DNA from: CAXBNB01 sp040151475
Lineage (GTDB): Bacteria; Bacteroidota; Bacteroidia; Cytophagales; Cyclobacteriaceae
Direction: 5' to 3'
Assembly (NCBI RefSeq): GCF_040151475.1
Contig: NZ_JBDKWG010000153.1
Coordinates: 62,001-126,000 of the forward strand
DNA length: 64,000 nucleotides
This document shows positions 28,401-36,136 of the stretch, piece after piece. Under the pieces are notes generated by a model. That model saw nothing but the letters and a program-made list of their open reading frames with translations, was not told the origin of the DNA and did not search any database. The position numbers and the translations under genes were made by a program. Position 1 is the stretch's first letter; each line of letters starts with the position of its first letter.

Positions 28401-28649
28401 ATTTCCATTCTCCGTTTTTGAAAACATTCCTTCTGGATTGTCTAATCGCAAATCCGCCCCCCTTGTCATATCATCCGGGCCATGGCATTGATAACATCGA
28501 TCAGAGATGATCGGTTTGATGTGGATATTAAAATCTATTTCTTCTGGAAGTTTCTCATAGGCTTGAGAAACGTCTTCCGGCATTTCAATATTACAACTTA
28601 TAAGCGTGATTAGCACACAACTCCAAAGACTATACTTGTTATAGCTCAT
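25476..28649 (-). CDS. Planctomycete-type cytochrome / DUF1549 / LamG / DUF1553 lipoprotein
   Basis: A 1057-residue lipoprotein (signal with lipobox TLISCNIE, Cys19). Domain order: a PSCyt1 haem-c domain with RCYQCHGPDD (C52-x-x-C55-H56); DUF1549 at about 140-345 (RRVTMELTGIPPTLGEIDDF, EWLDLARYADSHGHHSD, GLTVECARCHNHKFDPI, a second CxxCH); a LamG/concanavalin-like domain at about 470-650; and DUF1553 at about 735-1000 (NRYWQMIFGRGIVGTAHDFG, RTSPPPFMTIFDAPSREVC). With the DUF1501 gene this is the classic pair abundant in Planctomycetes, thought to act on sulfated or complex polymers, possibly with redox chemistry. A strong terminator separates it from susD-3. Confidence 0.92.
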   Translation of the reverse strand: MSYNKYSLWSCVLITLISCNIEMPEDVSQAYEKLPEEIDFNIHIKPIISDRCYQCHGPDDMTRGADLRLDNPEGMFSKTENGNFAFVSGNLSESASISRILSEDKEYMMPPPESNYFLSAYEKASIIKWVEQGAKWKEHWAFIPPEKRDLPKPIDGWKVNNEIDLFIQNKLGQNGLEPSNVAAKNQLLRRVTMELTGIPPTLGEIDDFINDNSDNAYEKVVDRLLSTDAHAERLTLEWLDLARYADSHGHHSDGLRTVWPWRDWVINAFKENKPYDEFVSEQLAGDLMPNATKDQIIATAFNRNNPTNSESGIVDEEYRLEYVGNRTNTVGTAFLGLTVECARCHNHKFDPISQKEYYQLSAFFNNIKELGMIGNDNDFGPMVLLSDAEQDAKISELDAKISDWETSYRFEKTEIEAISSFVESNEFEKIKPILHHSFEKLTETKSSKYIDERPLTVQNNTDEIDGISGKARFFDHQDDRVLIKSFGQFEATQSFSVSAWVKLSEETGKTKLIIGNGGWKNSYWRGWNFYLDSTNQVAVQLISQLPHNYVHVKTVDKISLNEWSHLFFTYDGSSRAEGISIYIDKKKAKKKVIYDELYKSILPLTGKLERDSRGLLMGKNTRIGTGDNGVLKGTIDELSVFDVEVLPSQVESIFNQSHEGKVPVIFHPKKKKIKEVSEKLLALRTEKLNILDSIAELTVMREMDPPRQTYILNRGVYDALGESVEAGTPAKILEMSDSLPKNRLGLSQWLFDKKNPLTARVAVNRYWQMIFGRGIVGTAHDFGSQGDLPTHPELLDWLAIWFVESDWNLRSLIKLMVMSHTYRQDSKITDIHLEKDNENIWLARAPSYRWQAEFIRDNVLAASGLLNENIGGESVKPYQPDSLWIEKGNFSNKLMYYIRNRDERQYRKSMYTFIRRTSPPPFMTIFDAPSREVCTIKRERTNTPLQSLVLLNDPQFLEASRALALRIKKEAGDSLKEKIETGFKLALSRLPNEEELSVFESLYHEEMTEFRKDESGVVDYLSVGDFKVDNKFDPVEMATLTVLSNTLFNMDETYNKR

Positions 28650-28671
28650 AGTTTGTCAAATTACAGATATA

Positions 28672-28711
28672 AAAAGCCCGGTTGGCAAAACCACCAACCG
28701 GGCTTTTATAT
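28672..28711 (-). terminator. Strong hairpin between susD-3 and the DUF1553 gene
   Basis: A perfect 14-bp stem (28672-28685 with 28694-28707, core AGCCCGGTTGG/CCAACCGGGCT) with an 8-base loop and A/T runs on both sides. On the minus strand it lies 14 bases after the susD stop and 23 bases before the next start codon. It should end most susCD messages and leave downstream genes to read-through. Confidence 0.85.
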
Positions 28712-28720
28712 CGGTTTTAA

Positions 28721-30454
28721 TCAATATCCTCCTTCATTTTGATTTATGTCAGCTCCTAATCCGGCATAGGTATCAACTTCTGATTGTGGTATAGGCAACA
28801 AATAATCCCTTGGATTAGAAAAAGTTCTATTTTGAGAATTAGGGAAACGTTGGTCAGTATTCAAGTCATACTGACTCTCAATACCCTCATAAGAAACGAA
28901 ACAGTCATCATCAATTTGAGGAATCAGGGTGGCATTTGCCTCGTCCAAAATTCTTCCATAAAGGGTAACCGGCATCACCTTTTCGGCTATTTTCCAACGT
29001 CGTATATCAAACAAACGAAAGCCTTCATTGGCAAGCTCCACTTTACGCTCACGTCGAATCACTTTTCTCAACTCAGCCTGATTGGTGGTAGTGATAGCAG
29101 GGTAGTTACCCGTATCCGTCACATCTACACCATAAGCTCTTGCACGCACACGATTGATGGCTGTCAATACTGTAGCATCAATACTGTTTTGCTCAATCTT
29201 AGCTTCAGCATAAATCAATAGTACTTCGGCAAACCTCATCAAAGTGAAATTTTGATCACTGAACACTTGATTGATCTTTTGAGCCTCTTCATCTGTATAT
29301 TTCTTCCACAGGTAACCACAAAATGCTGCCGGCCAAATGACCACCCTTGAGTCTTTATTTGACCCTCCACTTGATCCATCCGTTAGCCTCACTATTAAAC
29401 TATCAGGGTGACTCTCAAAAATAAGTCCTGCCCACTCACTTTGAGGAGTGATTATTGATGCCTTCAGCCTGGGGTCTCTATTGTCAAATGGATGTTTAGG
29501 ATCATAAATAGCAGACTCATCTATCGGAAGGCCATCAGTAGCTTCATAGCTGTCAATCATGGACTGAGTAGGAACTACAGTACTGTAACCATTCCTGTTT
29601 CTTGAACCCTGAGCCTGAGGAAAATTTGTTGTTGCAAATCCTTGCATAAACGGCATCACAAACATTATTTCATCGGAATTATCTGCTGCATTTGTAAATA
29701 AAGCCTCGTAGTTTGGATATAAATCATAATTATCATTGTCGATGACAGTTTTCGCTGATGCAGCGGCTTCCGCAAACAGACCATTGTACAAAGCGATCCT
29801 TGCCCGCAAACCCAATGCGTAACCACTGGTAATCCTTCCCGGGTCTGATTGGGTCGCAGGCAAAAGGCCTACCGCAGTTTCAAGGTCATCTAACAAATTC
29901 GCAGCAATGGTTGCTTTTGCTGTTCTGGGTAGCAAAGCTTCTTCCGGGGATTTTGCCAATGATTCAGTGAAAGGAACATCTCCAAACAATTCGATTAGAT
30001 AATGATAATAATAAGCCCGTAAAACCAAAGCCTGACCTTTTATTTCATTGAATGCTACTTCCGGAACTACATCCTTCGCCCGATCCATGTTTACCAGCAA
30101 ATTATTGGCACGACCTATACCTCTGTACAAAGATAAGTATATGTCCTTAAAACCAGCTGTAGAAGCACTGTGGGTACCTGCACCCAACTCATCAAACCCT
30201 GTATATCCACCTCTAACCAATCCTATATCTGTAGCAGCATTGTCCATAGTTACCGGAATAGGCAAACTATACCCTCCTTGCCAAACAACAGACCTGTAAA
30301 CCCCCGTCAAAGCCAAATCAAGTTCTTGCTCATTGGAGAAAAAAGTAGCATCTGTTGGTTGTGTTAGTGAGTTAAGATCCAACACCTCTTTCTCACAGGC
30401 ACTCATTGAAAAGAGTACTGTAAGCACTAAATATATTTTCTTAATGTTTTTCAT
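28721..30454 (-). CDS. SusD/RagB-family nutrient-binding lipoprotein, locus 3
   Basis: About 577 residues from the ATG at 30454 (another ATG lies three codons upstream at 30463). The signal peptide ends FSMSACEKE with the lipobox Cys. The body has the standard SusD pattern: DATFFSNEQELDLALTGVYR early, a helical TPR-like core (IKGQALVLRAYYYHYLIELF, GDVPFT), MRFAEVLLIYAEAKIEQNS, RRERKVELANEGFRLFDIRRW and a C-terminal LLPIPQSEVD. It partners the SusC at 30484-33855, 29 bp upstream. It would bind the ligand that locus 3 takes up. Confidence 0.95.
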   Translation of the reverse strand: MKNIKKIYLVLTVLFSMSACEKEVLDLNSLTQPTDATFFSNEQELDLALTGVYRSVVWQGGYSLPIPVTMDNAATDIGLVRGGYTGFDELGAGTHSASTAGFKDIYLSLYRGIGRANNLLVNMDRAKDVVPEVAFNEIKGQALVLRAYYYHYLIELFGDVPFTESLAKSPEEALLPRTAKATIAANLLDDLETAVGLLPATQSDPGRITSGYALGLRARIALYNGLFAEAAASAKTVIDNDNYDLYPNYEALFTNAADNSDEIMFVMPFMQGFATTNFPQAQGSRNRNGYSTVVPTQSMIDSYEATDGLPIDESAIYDPKHPFDNRDPRLKASIITPQSEWAGLIFESHPDSLIVRLTDGSSGGSNKDSRVVIWPAAFCGYLWKKYTDEEAQKINQVFSDQNFTLMRFAEVLLIYAEAKIEQNSIDATVLTAINRVRARAYGVDVTDTGNYPAITTTNQAELRKVIRRERKVELANEGFRLFDIRRWKIAEKVMPVTLYGRILDEANATLIPQIDDDCFVSYEGIESQYDLNTDQRFPNSQNRTFSNPRDYLLPIPQSEVDTYAGLGADINQNEGGY

Positions 30455-30483
30455 AATTTCCATTTTTAAAATATCAATTGAGA

Positions 30484-33400
30484 CTAAAACCTAACCTCTA
30501 TACCAAAAGTGTAAGATGAAACGATGGGATAGAATTCACCTTGAGATCCGCTCGGTACAAGGGGATCGACACCATCAGGCATTTTGTCCCAGGTGATTAA
30601 ATTCTGACCTGAGAAATAGACTCGTGCGTAACTTATCAGGATATTCTCCAGTAATGAACTTGGAAGAGAATAACCGAAATTGATATTTCTAAGCCTCAAA
30701 TAAGAACCATCAAATACATAAGTACTGGAAGTCTGGATGTCGTTGCTACCAGCACTGGTAGGTGATAAAATAGGAAATTTAGCATTGGGATTTTCAGGTG
30801 TCCAACTCTCTTTAAGTTGCCATTCCTGAATTTTACCAGCATTGTAAAGCGGCCATACTACATCTCCTCCCAGTCTGACATCTCTCTTTGTTACACCCTG
30901 AAAAGCAAATGAGAGGTCGAACCCTTTATATTGGAATCCCAGATTAAATGAATAGCTCATTTGTGGAAAAGAATTTCCTATGATCACCCTGTCATCACCA
31001 TTGATCAAACCATCAGCAGCATCAGGGATACCATCATTATTCGTATCTACTGTCAGTTGGTCTTTGTAGCGAAGGTTTCCTGGTTTCAAAGTGCCAATTT
31101 GGGCTGGTGCATTGTCTATCTCATCCTGGGACTGGAATATACCCTGTGTTTCATACCCATAAATAGAGTTGATAGGCTTTCCTAAAGTGGTAATCCCTGT
31201 ACCACTAATAATTGGCCCTACCCCAGCAAGATCTGTCACTTTATTTTTAACATTTGAAGCAATGAATCGTACGTTGTACGTAAAGTCATTGATATCATCC
31301 TGCCAACCCAGTGAAAGATCCCATCCACGATTTTCGAGACTAGCAGCATTTTGTGTTGCAGGATCCAATCCAACATTCAGCGGAATAGGAATTTGCAACA
31401 AAATGTCATTCGTTTTTCTGATGTAATATTCAGCTGTTAAATTCAACTTGTTCTTGAAAGCACTGGCATCAACACCAAAATTGGTTGTCTCGGTAGTTTC
31501 CCATTGGATCGCTTCATTTGCCAATACATTTTGTGTAGCTCCTGTAAAAACTGTGTTCCCAAATACATAATTACTGCTACCCAATGCAATAGAAGATACA
31601 TAAGGGAAATCGCTACCTATTTGTTGATTTCCTAATTGTCCCCAGGAGGCACGCAATTTCAAATCACTAAACAGACCGTTTGCTGGGAAGAAGCTTTCTT
31701 CTGCTACTCTCCAGCCAACAGAAAACGATGGAAATACAGATGCCCTGTTGGCTTTAGCAAATCTTGAAGATGCATCCCTTCTAATGTTAGCCTCAAATAA
31801 GTATTTGTTTCCTATTGAATAGTTTACACGTCCAAAATAAGACAGCAAACCATTGTGCGAGGCACTGCCAGAGTTGCTATCATTTTCTTGTGAACCAGCA
31901 TTAAGTACCTGATAATTCTGTAGGATAAACTGATCCCTATAGGCACCAAACCCGGAACTATTGGTTTTGATCATTTCATATCCAGCCAAGGCGGTCAGGC
32001 TTTGATTGTTGAAATCAAGGGTGTAAGATGCTATAGCATTTAGGTTGTGCGTTAAAGATCGATTGTTACTTTGACTCAGTGAACTTCTGTTTGGAGTAGT
32101 CCTGGTTGTTTTCAAATCCCAATCAATAATGGTGTCAATAGTTCTGACAAACTCTTTACCGTAAGTATCCCCATATTCAGGTGAATACATCAATGACAGG
32201 TTTAATCCCTTTATTGGTTCGTAATTTAACCGTGTAACACTTCGGAAGTAATTATTCTCTACTACATTCAAACCACTTGCTTCTGCAAATGCTATTGGGT
32301 TTTGACCACCCCAAGCGTCACCCCAAGACCCGTCACTGTGACGCACAAAATAGATAGGGGGAGTTCTGAATGCTTCTCGATTAATAAGATTAAGTCCTGT
32401 AGAAGGCTCCTTGGTTAGTCCCTGACTGAAATTTAAATCGAAGTTGATTTTAAATTTATCTGAGACTTTAAAATCGGAATTGAATCGACCATTGTACCGT
32501 TTGAAATTAAAATTGGGAATATTTCCATTTTGCTCCTGATAGGAAAGGGATGCCGCCACGGTCAACCTATCAGTACCACCGGAAGCACTGATCTGATGAT
32601 ACTGCATAAATCCACTTTCAGAATACAATTCATTTACCCAATCTGTATCAGCGTAGCGATCAGGATCTTTTCCAATATTAGCAGCATAATCGTCGATTAC
32701 AGCTTGTGAAGAGGATCCATCATGCTTAAGGAATTCAAGACCTCCTAAAAATTTTGGTCTCCCTGTTACTGACTGTTTGCCTATGTAACTTTTATAACCT
32801 ACTTTGATTTCACCTTCTTTGGCTCTTTTTGTGGTAATCAGAATCACTCCATTTGCTGCCCTGGATCCATAAATAGAGGATGCAGCAGCGTCTTTAAGGA
32901 CAGACATATTTTCAATGTCACTAGGATCTATTCCGTTAATATCACCCTGTACCCCATCAATCAATACAAGCGGCTCATTTTTAGATCCGGAACCTAAAGA
33001 ACCTAGTCCTCTAATTACAATGGATCCAACATCCTTTCCAGGCTGCCCACTACCCTGAACTACCGTGAGACCAGGTACTGCCCCTGTCAATGCGGATGAA
33101 ACCTGAAATACAGGTTGTTTGGTTAATGATGATCCCTCCACTTGCTCCACCGATCCGGTCAGGTTCACTTTCTTCTGAGTTCCATATCCTACCACTACTA
33201 CTTCTTCCAATTGAGCTGCATCAAGAAGCATTGCTATGTCTATTACTGTTTGCGACCCTACTGTGATTTCCTGTGTACTATACCCTACAAATGAAACTAC
33301 AAGGACAGCATCAATGGCAGCACTCATACTATAGTTTCCATCCAAATCAGAAGTAGTACCCGTACTAGTCCCTTTTATAACAATACTTGCACCAGGTAAT

Positions 33401-33855
33401 CCCTCTCCATTTTCATCAGTAATTTTGCCTGATATGTCCACATCTTCGATAATGACTTCAACATCATTATTTTGTTTGTTTCGAATATTTCCTTTTTGTA
33501 CTATGATATTTCTGTTTACCTGACGAAATTTCAAGCCTGATTTTTTAGATATATCAATCAAAATATCCCTTACTCTTAAAGACTCTCCTTTACGAAAGGA
33601 GATATCCAATGATCTGTCAATGTCTTCTTTGCTGTATGAAAAGCGGAAATCTGTGTGATTTTCCAGCATTTTAAATACCTTCTCCAATTTGGCGTTGGTA
33701 AATTCCATTTCAACAGTAACATCGCTTACACTTTGTATTTTTTGGGCACTGGTGTCTTCCGCCCATATAGAGCTCAACATAAAACATTGAACGACAAGAC
33801 CGTATAGTGACAGCTTAGAAAGCATAATTAACTTGTCTAGTAATTTTAACTTCAT
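30484..33855 (-). CDS. SusC/RagA-family TonB-linked receptor with STN signalling domain, locus 3
   Basis: About 1123 residues from the ATG at 33855. I prefer this over the upstream ATG at 33900 because it gives MKLKLLDKLIMLSK, like the starts of the other two SusC proteins here. Domains: signal peptide; STN (about 40-120, VEMEFTNAKLEKVFKMLENH); carboxypeptidase-regulatory-like (ISGKITDENGEGLPGASIV); linker EEVVVVGYGTQKKVNLTGSV; plug (LVLIDGVQGDINGIDPSDIE, VLKDAAASSIYGSRAANGV); and a 22-strand-type barrel ending YTFGIEVRF. It imports the locus 3 ligand with SusD and should signal through FecR (33998-35017). Confidence 0.95.
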   Translation of the reverse strand: MKLKLLDKLIMLSKLSLYGLVVQCFMLSSIWAEDTSAQKIQSVSDVTVEMEFTNAKLEKVFKMLENHTDFRFSYSKEDIDRSLDISFRKGESLRVRDILIDISKKSGLKFRQVNRNIIVQKGNIRNKQNNDVEVIIEDVDISGKITDENGEGLPGASIVIKGTSTGTTSDLDGNYSMSAAIDAVLVVSFVGYSTQEITVGSQTVIDIAMLLDAAQLEEVVVVGYGTQKKVNLTGSVEQVEGSSLTKQPVFQVSSALTGAVPGLTVVQGSGQPGKDVGSIVIRGLGSLGSGSKNEPLVLIDGVQGDINGIDPSDIENMSVLKDAAASSIYGSRAANGVILITTKRAKEGEIKVGYKSYIGKQSVTGRPKFLGGLEFLKHDGSSSQAVIDDYAANIGKDPDRYADTDWVNELYSESGFMQYHQISASGGTDRLTVAASLSYQEQNGNIPNFNFKRYNGRFNSDFKVSDKFKINFDLNFSQGLTKEPSTGLNLINREAFRTPPIYFVRHSDGSWGDAWGGQNPIAFAEASGLNVVENNYFRSVTRLNYEPIKGLNLSLMYSPEYGDTYGKEFVRTIDTIIDWDLKTTRTTPNRSSLSQSNNRSLTHNLNAIASYTLDFNNQSLTALAGYEMIKTNSSGFGAYRDQFILQNYQVLNAGSQENDSNSGSASHNGLLSYFGRVNYSIGNKYLFEANIRRDASSRFAKANRASVFPSFSVGWRVAEESFFPANGLFSDLKLRASWGQLGNQQIGSDFPYVSSIALGSSNYVFGNTVFTGATQNVLANEAIQWETTETTNFGVDASAFKNKLNLTAEYYIRKTNDILLQIPIPLNVGLDPATQNAASLENRGWDLSLGWQDDINDFTYNVRFIASNVKNKVTDLAGVGPIISGTGITTLGKPINSIYGYETQGIFQSQDEIDNAPAQIGTLKPGNLRYKDQLTVDTNNDGIPDAADGLINGDDRVIIGNSFPQMSYSFNLGFQYKGFDLSFAFQGVTKRDVRLGGDVVWPLYNAGKIQEWQLKESWTPENPNAKFPILSPTSAGSNDIQTSSTYVFDGSYLRLRNINFGYSLPSSLLENILISYARVYFSGQNLITWDKMPDGVDPLVPSGSQGEFYPIVSSYTFGIEVRF

Positions 33856-33862
33856 AATTTTG
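33833..33862 (+). promoter_or_regulatory. Possible antisense promoter over the susC-3 start
   Basis: On the plus strand, TTG (33833-33835), a 19-bp spacer and TAATTTTG (33855-33862) fit the Bacteroidota -33/-7 promoter. Transcription would start near 33869 and end at the hairpin 33934-33961, giving an RNA of about 90 nt antisense to the susC leader. The -7 box overlaps the A-rich leader of susC on the other strand, which by itself produces T-rich plus-strand sequence, so this is tentative. Confidence 0.4.
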
Positions 33863-33933
33863 TATTTGAGATGAATAATTCGTTTGAGTCTCGGCTTCAT
33901 GTGATTGTTGGCGCTATTTCATGAAACCAATAG

Positions 33934-33961
33934 GACCGGCCTCTGAGGTCGGTCTTTTTTT
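33934..33961 (+). terminator. Plus-strand intrinsic terminator between fecR-3 and susC-3
   Basis: A 9-bp GC-rich stem (33934-33942 with 33946-33954), a 3-base loop and seven T residues on the plus strand. Flanking genes are on the minus strand, so it fits the end of an antisense RNA over the susC-3 leader. Positional match to the hairpins at 983 and 19215. Confidence 0.7.
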
Positions 33962-33997
33962 GTAGTGGTTTTGGTTATATTTTCATAGGCATGCTTT

Positions 33998-35017
33998 TTA
34001 TTTTAAAATAACTATATCGTCATGAAACTCATAATCGAATCCCATGGACAAACCGACGTTGTGTAACACTCTTTCAAGGCTTTCTTTCTCAAAAGTTCCA
34101 AAAAAGTGTTTTCTCTTTTTTAATTTCGTTTGGTTTTGAATCTCTACTCCATACCACAATTCAAGGGTAGGAATAATTTCTTCCAAAGTAAGGTCGTGAA
34201 ATATTAGCTTGCCATTTTTCCATGCCAATACTTCCTCTACATTGAAAGTGTCCGGCTCTGAAATACTGTTGCCCTTCACTATGGAAAATTGCCCTGGCAA
34301 CAGCGTCATTTCATTTTTTTGACCGTTTTTACCTCTATCAGTCTTCAACTTCACTTTTCCAGTAACCAGGCTTATCTGTATCTCATGTAGGGCAAGTGCA
34401 TCCACATCGAATGATGTTCCAACTGCTTCTACTTTCACATTTCTGCAATCAACCACAAAAGGCATTTTAGGGTTTTTGAATACATCAAAAAATGCCTGAC
34501 CTGTTAGGTGAATATCCCTGTTTTCTTGTCCAAAATTAGACGAATAGCTTATTTTACTCCCGGAATTGAGCCATACTATAGAGCCATCCGGCAAGGTAAT
34601 GGTTGACTTCTGTCCGGGTAGTGTTTCTTTTTCTATTATCTTGCTCGCCACTTCATTGGTCTCTGCCCCTGAGAAGAAATCAATCTCGTTCGCCAAGATC
34701 GCAGAAGCAATGACGATCAATACTGCTGCAACTTTCAAGAGGTTACCTATATTTGAGCGTATCCAGTTAGGCCTTTTCGCAGTTACAGGTTCAAAAACGG
34801 CTTCCCAAATTTGTTTTCCTACTTCTTCCTGGTTGATTAACATTTGATCTTCCTCACCAAAAAACCTGTCTTGCCATATTTCGGCGAACACCTCATATTC
34901 GTCTTTGGCCTGAGCAGATGAGTCCAACCATTTCTGAATTTGCGCCTTCTCACTGGTCGAAGCACTTCCGGAAAGTTCCTTAGCCAATATATCGTATGGT
35001 GTGTTGTTTATTTTCAT
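33998..35017 (-). CDS. FecR-family anti-sigma factor (locus 3)
   Basis: A 339-residue FecR-type regulator. It has a cytoplasmic sigma-binding region (1-85, AKELSGSASTSEKAQIQKWL), one membrane helix (LLKVAAVLIVIASAILANE, about 92-110), a FecR domain (STITLPDGSIVWLNSGSKIS, TGQAFFDVFKNP, VEAVGTSFDVDA) and a C-terminal DUF4974-like domain (LELWYGVEIQNQ, then VLHNVGLSMGFDYEF). It should control the sigma factor encoded 46 bp upstream. It contacts SusC-3 through the periplasm. Confidence 0.93.
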   Translation of the reverse strand: MKINNTPYDILAKELSGSASTSEKAQIQKWLDSSAQAKDEYEVFAEIWQDRFFGEEDQMLINQEEVGKQIWEAVFEPVTAKRPNWIRSNIGNLLKVAAVLIVIASAILANEIDFFSGAETNEVASKIIEKETLPGQKSTITLPDGSIVWLNSGSKISYSSNFGQENRDIHLTGQAFFDVFKNPKMPFVVDCRNVKVEAVGTSFDVDALALHEIQISLVTGKVKLKTDRGKNGQKNEMTLLPGQFSIVKGNSISEPDTFNVEEVLAWKNGKLIFHDLTLEEIIPTLELWYGVEIQNQTKLKKRKHFFGTFEKESLERVLHNVGLSMGFDYEFHDDIVILK

Positions 35018-35063
35018 GGTTTCAATCTATTCAAAGTAAAAAGCCAGAAGTAAGCGTTTACCC

Positions 35064-35717
35064 TTAATGTTTTATTTTTTTAATATTTACAATTTTAGTC
35101 ATAGTGGCTTTTCCAGCTTTATAATCTGCTATCGTTTTAGCAATGGCCTTCATGGCTAGACTCATGTGGGCTTCCACCGTTTTGATGGATAAATCCAGCA
35201 ACTCTGCCACATCTTTGTATTTCAACTGATCTTCCTTGATCAATTTAAAAACCATTTTTCGCTTGGTAGGCAAACCATCTATGGTGTCCTTTACCACAGT
35301 GTAAAATTCATTGCCTATGTACTCATCCTCCGGAGAATTGCTATAAGTCAACAACAAATCACCTTCACTTTCCAGTTTTCCCGAATAAACCAACGGTGTA
35401 TTTTTTCTAAGGTATTTTAGAGCCTGATGTTTGGTTACTATAAACAAGTATCCTTCTATGCTGTCCATTTGAGCAATTTTTTCACGTTTTTTAAGGATAG
35501 TCAAAAGCACATCCGAAACTATCTCTTCAGCAGTATTGTGGTCATTTATATACAGAAGGGTAAACCAAATCAGTTTGGGATAATACTTATTGAAAAAGTA
35601 GTTGTAAGCATCACGATCATTGGATTGAGAGAGTTTTTGAAAAACTTCTTTCAAACTCCATTCTTCGTATTTCTCTACATTTTGCAAAAGTGACTTCAGT
35701 TTAGATAGTTGTATCAA
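35064..35717 (-). CDS. ECF RNA polymerase sigma factor, FecI-like (locus 3)
   Basis: A 217-residue ECF sigma factor. Region 2 spans about 35-105 (YNYFFNKYYPKLIWFTLLYI, AEEIVSDVLLTILKKREKI) and region 4 about 145-195 (LPTKRKMVFKLIKEDQLKYK, DVAELLDLSIKTVEAHMSLA). The only start I find in frame near the family's usual N-terminus is a TTG at 35717, which is unusual. It heads locus 3 and faces away from the OmpA gene across a 419-bp divergent region. Confidence 0.9.
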   Translation of the reverse strand: MIQLSKLKSLLQNVEKYEEWSLKEVFQKLSQSNDRDAYNYFFNKYYPKLIWFTLLYINDHNTAEEIVSDVLLTILKKREKIAQMDSIEGYLFIVTKHQALKYLRKNTPLVYSGKLESEGDLLLTYSNSPEDEYIGNEFYTVVKDTIDGLPTKRKMVFKLIKEDQLKYKDVAELLDLSIKTVEAHMSLAMKAIAKTIADYKAGKATMTKIVNIKKIKH

Positions 35718-36136
35718 GTTACACTCGATTTCTATGAAAAGCCAAAATGCAGGAAATACCCTTAGTCAGGTGTGGAATTATTTTTCATAAAGTTTTATAA
35801 ACCTTTATGTGACATTATTTAAAGATTTATAGACATGTAAGAGTCACTAACCTATCCACAAAATGGACCGACTGGATTGTATACATTTGACTGAACAGTA
35901 AGTTAAGCTCACAGAAGCTAAATTTACTTTATTATGAAAAGAGAAAGAAGATCCTTTGACTAGAGTTTATATTATATAATCGTGGCTTATCGGTAAGTTA
36001 TACATACATATCGATATCGCTTTTTATATACCTACACTAATTTTTGATTAACCGAAACTAAAACGTCATTCACCTATAGCGAGAGATTTCTGCTGTCCCA
36101 TAGAGCTATGTTTGGAGAAATTTATCTCATACAACT
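35718..36136. other. Divergent promoter region between sigma-3 and the OmpA gene
   Basis: This 419-bp AT-rich gap contains no gene that I can support. Its right part (36051-36114) carries the tandem 21-bp-spaced sites and -7 box listed separately, which drive the OmpA gene. A second perfect -7 match (TACATTTG, 35882-35889) lies further left on the plus strand but without the paired sites. I see no convincing promoter for the sigma-3 gene on the minus strand. Confidence 0.5.
36051..36114 (+). promoter_or_regulatory. Regulated promoter A (OmpA gene): paired ACC sites plus -7 box
   Basis: Two half-sites, ACCGAAA (ACC at 36051) and TTCACC (ACC at 36072), are exactly 21 bp apart. A perfect -7 box TATGTTTG starts at 36107, exactly 35 bp after the second ACC. 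There is no -33 TTTG, so an activator bound at the sites probably replaces it. The ATG is 23 bases beyond the box. The same layout recurs at 43831, 44807 and 45674. Confidence 0.7.

Noticed and set aside
28784..29221. A 145-codon plus-strand frame antisense to susD-3
   Set aside because: Its translation has no protein character and it lies wholly within a secure SusD gene; it is a shadow frame.
35850..35889. ACC triplets followed by a perfect TACATTTG box upstream of the OmpA gene
   Set aside because: The ACC steps are 17 bp and the box is 32 or 15 bp away, so it does not follow the 21/35 grammar; possibly a basal promoter or chance.
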